Below, piece by piece: positions 59,277 to 64,000 of a stretch of 64,000 nucleotides of DNA (position 1 is its first letter; the number at the start of each line of letters is the position of its first letter). This DNA is from Phlebotomus papatasi. Its lineage: Eukaryota > Arthropoda > Insecta > Diptera > Psychodidae. The DNA lies in assembly GCF_024763615.1 (NCBI RefSeq), contig NC_077224.1:45580712-45644711 (forward strand). Direction: 5' to 3'. Under the pieces are notes generated by a model. That model saw only the letters and a list, made by a program, of their open reading frames with translations, made no database searches and was not told the origin of the DNA. The translations under genes were made by a program, and so were the position numbers.

Positions 59277-61632
59277 TGGGCTTCAGACCTAAGGCTTAGC
59301 CAAATGGCTTAACTGCTCTAATTTCTTATCAATCATGATTTTTTGTAAACATTTTACTTAACAAGGCGAGGAACCCAACTGTCTCCCGCGGATCGGGACG
59401 AAACTTGGCATGTAAGTAGGGTTCATATAGAAAGTTAACCAGCCACTGGCTTTTTACTGTGCGGCCATTAGAAGTAGTCATTGTGACCATTCATAGTCAT
59501 GAATTTCTTATATATGAAAGATTCTTTTAACATTTGTTGCTATTTTTATTTGACCTGAAAATGCGTTTTAATGATGTTAAAGCTTGGTTTGTGAGTTACT
59601 GATGAACGTCAGAACCCTTTCATGCGATACACCTTCATGGTAATGTCATAGGTCATTCGAGTAAACATTAGACTTTTTCAAGGAAAATAATATTTTTAAT
59701 ATCAGCGATTTTTTCTTTCAGATTGTTTAAAAATAGCGAATGGGAGAAATTTCTTATTCTTCTGTTCCTTGTTTTCCTCTTTAAATTTTACTGCTGCCGG
59801 ATTTCCTTTTACTTTCTTTTTCTTTTCGTCTTCATTTTTTTATTACAAAAATGTTTGTTTTTTATTAATATGTCTGCCATTTTTTATTCGATTTTGATGA
59901 GTAAGTAGTCGTTAGGAAGGTCCCAATGAGCTTTATAACATACCCAAAAATCATAAAAATCGGAAAATTACAACTGTCAAAATTTCAAGGTCAAAACTTT
60001 CAAAGCGATTTTAGCGCTACTAGAGGAGGTTTGACGATGTTTAAATATTTTACAAAATTATAGAGCAGATCGAGACGTTTCATTTTCATATAAATATTAA
60101 TGTTTCTGTTTGGTCAAGTAGTTTTGCAGTTATAGACAGAAAACCAAATGCAACTGGAAGATCATATCTTCTGTCCTAAATCACCTAAAGTAGCATATCG
60201 TGAAATTCTTTTCTTTCTAATAAAGTAGTATTCCGTTAATTAAATAAAAATATAACTGCAATAATCTTGCGTAATTTCCATTAATATTCAAGGAAGTCTA
60301 ATATCTATATATTTGCATTGTTCGAATAAATAAAAGATAGAGTAGGAGAATACAATAGTTCATATTCAATTTTTTTGCAAGATTGGAAGATCTTTCGCAG
60401 ATCCCTAATGATATCATAGGGTCAGGTCAGGATGACAAATTTCTTGCTTTTCCATTTTGCCGAAGACCACTATCTTCTATCTCCAAGGGAAATGCAGTTT
60501 TCCAACAATTTCCAAACTCGATATCTCGCATGAAGGAATTTGTAACGCAAAATAGGTATCAAAATTTTCTTATATATTTTTTTTGTGTTCTTCCTGAAAT
60601 TGTGCAAAAATTTTAAATTACATGTTGATGATAATGATTACTTATGATGATAAAAAAAATCCAATATTTTTATATTGTATAGAAAATGTGTATTTTTAAA
60701 AATTTCAGACTAACTATTATTGTTTTTTTTTTAATATTTTCCAAACATTTCAAAGTAGAATTTTAAAAAGTAAATTAAAACTCATATAGACAAAACTAAC
60801 CACATAATTTTAATATAATTCGCTGTTTATGTAGTCAAACATTAATTCAGCCGAAGAAGTATTTTTTATCTTGAAAATTTGATAGTTGTAATTTTCCGAT
60901 TTTTATGATTTTTGGGTATGTTATAGAGCTCATTGGGACTTTTCTAACGACTACTGACTCATCAAAATCGAATAAAAAATGGCAGACATATGAACAAAAA
61001 ACAAATATTTCTGTAATAAAAAAAATTGAAGACGAAAAAGTATGCAATGTGGATCTTACTAGAAAAGAAAAAGAAATCCGGCAGCAGTAAAATTTAAAGG
61101 AACAGAAGAATAAGAAATTTCTCCCATTCGCTATTTTTAAACAATCTGAAAGAAAAAATCGCTGATATTAAAAATATTATTTTCCTTGAAAAAGTCTAAT
61201 GTTTACTCGGATGACCTATGACATTACCATGAAGGTGTATCGCATGAAAGGGTTCTGACGTTCATCAGTAACTCACAAACCAAGCTTTAACATCATTAAA
61301 ACGCATTTTCAGGTCAAATAAAAATAGCAACAAATGTTAAAAGAATCTTTCATATATAAGAAATTCATGACTATGAATGGTCACAATGACTACTTCTAAT
61401 GGCCGCACAGTAAAAAGCCAGTGGCTGGTTAACTTTCTATATGGACCCTACTTACATGCCAAGTTTCGTCCCGATCCGCGGGAGACAGTTGGGTTCCTCC
61501 CCTTGTAAGATTATATTATATTATTAAAGATTAATAACCTATTGGACTCTCAAAAAGCAATTAAAATGCACGCTATTTAGGATTTTGAGACCTACGGGAA
61601 CTGGGCTAAACCTCTAGTCTGAAGACCGCTTA
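59277..61632. repeat. gggcttcagac element split by a foldback element
   Basis: It starts atgggcttcagacctaaggc and ends gggctaaacctctagtctga. The copies at 26621-26824 and 6586-6720 show the undisturbed ends. The foldback at 59362-61505 is inserted in its left part. Confidence 0.65.
59362..61505. repeat. 2.1-kb foldback element with 620-bp arms
   Basis: Left arm 59362-59988 and right arm about 60872-61505 are nearly perfect inverted repeats (ends caaggcgaggaacccaactg and cagttgggttcctccccttg). The loop of about 880 bases holds no transposase. Open frames in the arms are mirror images of each other and not genes. Confidence 0.92.
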
Positions 61633-63204
61633 AGGATTGAGGCTTGGGGTTTGTCTGAAGCTTATCTCAGCTTTTTGTAGAGCAGAAAGAGGGTTAGCAG
61701 GAAACATCTAAACTTATGATTTACTTATGGAAGGTCATTAATGACTGGTAGCAGTCGATATCTTTTGCCGGTCATGCTCTAGCCCAATGACAAGTTGAAA
61801 GAGCCGATTATATGTATATCCTAATATTTTTTAGTTCAAACAGTAAATAAATTATAAATTCACAGGACTTTTTCAGAATCCCAAATATTTTCATATTTTT
61901 TCATCAAAAAACATAACTTTAAGAACCTAATAAACAATTCCGAACTTCTTATAAGCCTTATACAATATAAGGAATTTCCAACCTCATGAGATTTAGCAAG
62001 TAATCCCTTCCGGTACTCTAACGCAATCCCATTTCCCTTAATATTCAATGAACATTGCCAAAGTTTCAGCAAAATTGAGCTTCAAATAACTTCTTTTATT
62101 TTATGGTGTCAACTTGGCACAATGGTGCCAGATTTGATGTGAAAAAAATGTACGAAAACTTATTACACCCAAGCTAATCTAAGCAAAAGCTAAATTGTAT
62201 AGTTTTTACTCCTTTCATATTTATGATTCATCTTTTTTTGTCTTCCATAACGCCTTCTTCTAGGCCATACATTATCTTATAAGCTCGTGTTCCAATCCCT
62301 TTTACGTGAGTAGCTTGTTGTTTAGTAATTCAAACACAAAGAAGACACACGACAGCGCGTATAAAAGTTTCCCAATGATGCCATTAAGGGATAAACAACA
62401 AACCGGGAAATAAAAGTTTTTTTTTTGCTTTTTTCCTCCCTTTTTATTCCTTCCCACTGCCATTTTCTTGGTTAACTCACTTTCAACCTCAAACCTTCGG
62501 CATATTTCAACGTAGGAGAGTATAACCTCTTCTTCCCTTTCCAAATGCTTGCCTTCCCCTTGGCACAATTTTCGCCAAATTCAGCACACAAAATATCATC
62601 ACTGTATCCCTCATCACTGCCAACAGGCAAATATCCATGCACAAAAGTCTTCAAGAAATGTCGGTTTTTGGCTATAAGAGAAAAGTCCAGGAAAGGCAAA
62701 ATAAGGATTGGAATGAGGGAAGGTAAAAACTTTTCTCATGTTTGAAAACAGCCTATTTAATGTGAAAGTTGTGAATGCCTTAAATATAACTACGAATTGT
62801 ACATATGGATTCTGAGATTTCTCTTTTCACAACATTAAATCCACCAGACATGTCAATTCTTCCTCCATTTCCTTCAGTTTATATTTCTCTTTATATAGCC
62901 CCTGGCTGTTTCTCAGAAATTGCTCCTTGAAAATGTTACAATTATTTCAGGGATCTCAAATATCTTGATGAACTTCAACTTGAACCTTTTATCACTGTAA
63001 TGAAAATGCCCTTTAGAAGATAAGCAACCTACTGATGTAAAAAGTTAATTAGTCTAACAAAGACGACGTGATTGTGTTTTTTTTTCAATAAGTGGACAAT
63101 CAAAAACAATCCAGAAAGAAACGGTGAAAACAAAAGGTGTTACTAAATGACCCAAAACTTTGTGGAATGCTTCAACTTGATATTTCGTTGCTATGACCTT
63201 AAAA
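61633..63204. other. Probable TPST intron, mostly single-copy DNA
   Basis: Apart from the exon-like piece at 62481-62671, no gene or repeat is recognised. The 62330-62760 part is less AT-rich. Confidence 0.4.
62481..62671 (-). other. Exon-like segment on the TPST strand
   Basis: On the minus strand a pyrimidine-rich acceptor (ttttctcttatag) is followed by 191 bases without a stop in one frame (KNRHFLKTFVHGYLPVGSDE, GYSDDILCAEFGENCAKGKA, SIWKGKKRLYSPTLKYAEGL and RLK) and a good donor (aaa/gtgagt). It ends in phase 0, so in this frame it cannot join the 54106 exon, which needs two upstream bases. It may be a non-coding 5' exon, part of another gene, or chance. I know no family with this sequence. 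Confidence 0.3.
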
Positions 63205-63590
63205 ACGTCTTTAAGCTATTTTTTGTTAAATTTTTGTAAAAGTTTGTGAATTCCTACTGGAAGCTTACGAAATGCTCGAAAATCGTACAACCCACTGAAA
63301 ATTTTGTAAAAATTTGTACCTTTTCACAAACATTTATCTTGTATTTTTGTTTGTCTGACAAAACTTTCCGAACAAATGACAAAATTTTACGAACATTTTT
63401 TGTGTTTATGAACATTCACGAACAAATGTTTGAAAAAGAACAATAATTATTCTCGTTAAGTGATCATGTTACGAACAATGTTTGTGAAAAATACAAACTT
63501 TTACAAACTGTTTAATCGATTATACGATTTACGAGTATTGCTTATGTCCCCAGGAGGAATTCACAAACATTTACGGACTATTTTACATAA
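63205..63590 (+). repeat. acgaaca-rich repeat, copy 2
   Basis: Same orientation as 52330-52700, 10.9 kb away. Shared blocks are gatcatgttacgaacaatgt, acaaactttta and the cgatttacgagtattgc / ggatttgcgagcatttc end. Confidence 0.75.
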
Positions 63591-64000
63591 TATGTTTTTC
63601 TGAGTGAGAGTAAACTTTAATAATGAATCGTACATATCATAATATTGACATAGTAATTTGCAATGGTCATGTTTCGCTTCTCACTCAGTATATAGTAAGA
63701 TAGATTTACCAAAGACCCGACGTTGATATTTATTACCATTATATATCCTCACTTGGATCAGCAATTTTCGTAACTTTCCCTTTATCTCTATAAGAAATTC
63801 TTGTAACAATATAAAAATACAAAATGATACAAAAATTGCTGATTTAGGTAATCAGTAAATTACGATAATTACTAATCCAAGCGACAATATGTAATATAAA
63901 ATAAAGTCCTTGGATTACATATATCACTCACTCTGCAAAATTCGAGCAATAGAAAAAGTAGAATTGAGAAAATATTCATAATTGAGCAAAAACGTCATGA

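Noticed and set aside
59723..61090. Frames in the arms of the 59362-61505 foldback
   Set aside because: They lie in mirrored non-coding arms and have no protein features.
62302..62568. 88-codon minus-strand frame MCQGEGKHLERE...
   Set aside because: It runs through the donor site of the exon-like segment into AT-rich sequence; it looks like an overlapping frame without meaning.
54107..64000. Missing 5' TPST exon with the RSGTTLMR loop
   Set aside because: Reading the minus strand for the GGVPRSGTT-type coding sequence gave no candidate; the exon is assumed to be outside the window.

Overview
The window is AT-rich eukaryotic DNA with small spliced exons, GT-AG introns, many short terminal-inverted-repeat (TIR) elements flanked by TA, a tRNA-derived SINE, and decayed hAT and Jockey-type elements. 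This points to an arthropod, most probably a dipteran insect. The gene structure and repeat style fit a nematoceran such as a sand fly, but that is inference and no species can be named from the sequence.

One host gene is certain: the 3' part of a tyrosylprotein sulfotransferase (TPST) gene on the minus strand. Five consecutive coding exons (53866-54106, 53154-53333, 49256-49392, 48863-49061, 44611-44841) join with matching phases and give 328 residues from just before the catalytic CG-ET region to the stop codon. The exons with the start codon, the Golgi membrane anchor and the 5'-PAPS-binding RSGTT loop were not found and should lie beyond 64000. The four complete introns measure 532, 3761, 194 and 4021 bp and hold transposon debris. 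The 9.9 kb of partial intron to the right edge is also mostly repeats, with one unassigned exon-like segment at 62481-62671.

The remaining sequence (about 1-43500 and most of 54200-64000) is a graveyard of non-autonomous DNA transposons. Layout: 600-3700 nested inverted repeats; 3784-4060 a CpG-rich tandem repeat; 7149-7640 a minisatellite; 10.8-22.7 kb many MITEs and a hAT transposase pseudogene (15215-17108) broken by two later MITEs; 26.2-35.6 kb a run of TIR elements, including a 1.8 kb element with a reiterated module of about 300 bp and a strong hairpin with a hammerhead-like core; 38.0-42.8 kb more MITEs and a SINE with a perfect 14-bp target duplication; 44.6-54.1 kb the TPST exons; 54.3-55.8 kb a foldback element; 57.5-58.4 kb a Jockey-like ORF1 pseudogene; 58.6-61.6 kb TIR elements, including a 2.1 kb foldback. 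Stretches between these look like single-copy intergenic or intronic DNA with no recognisable gene.
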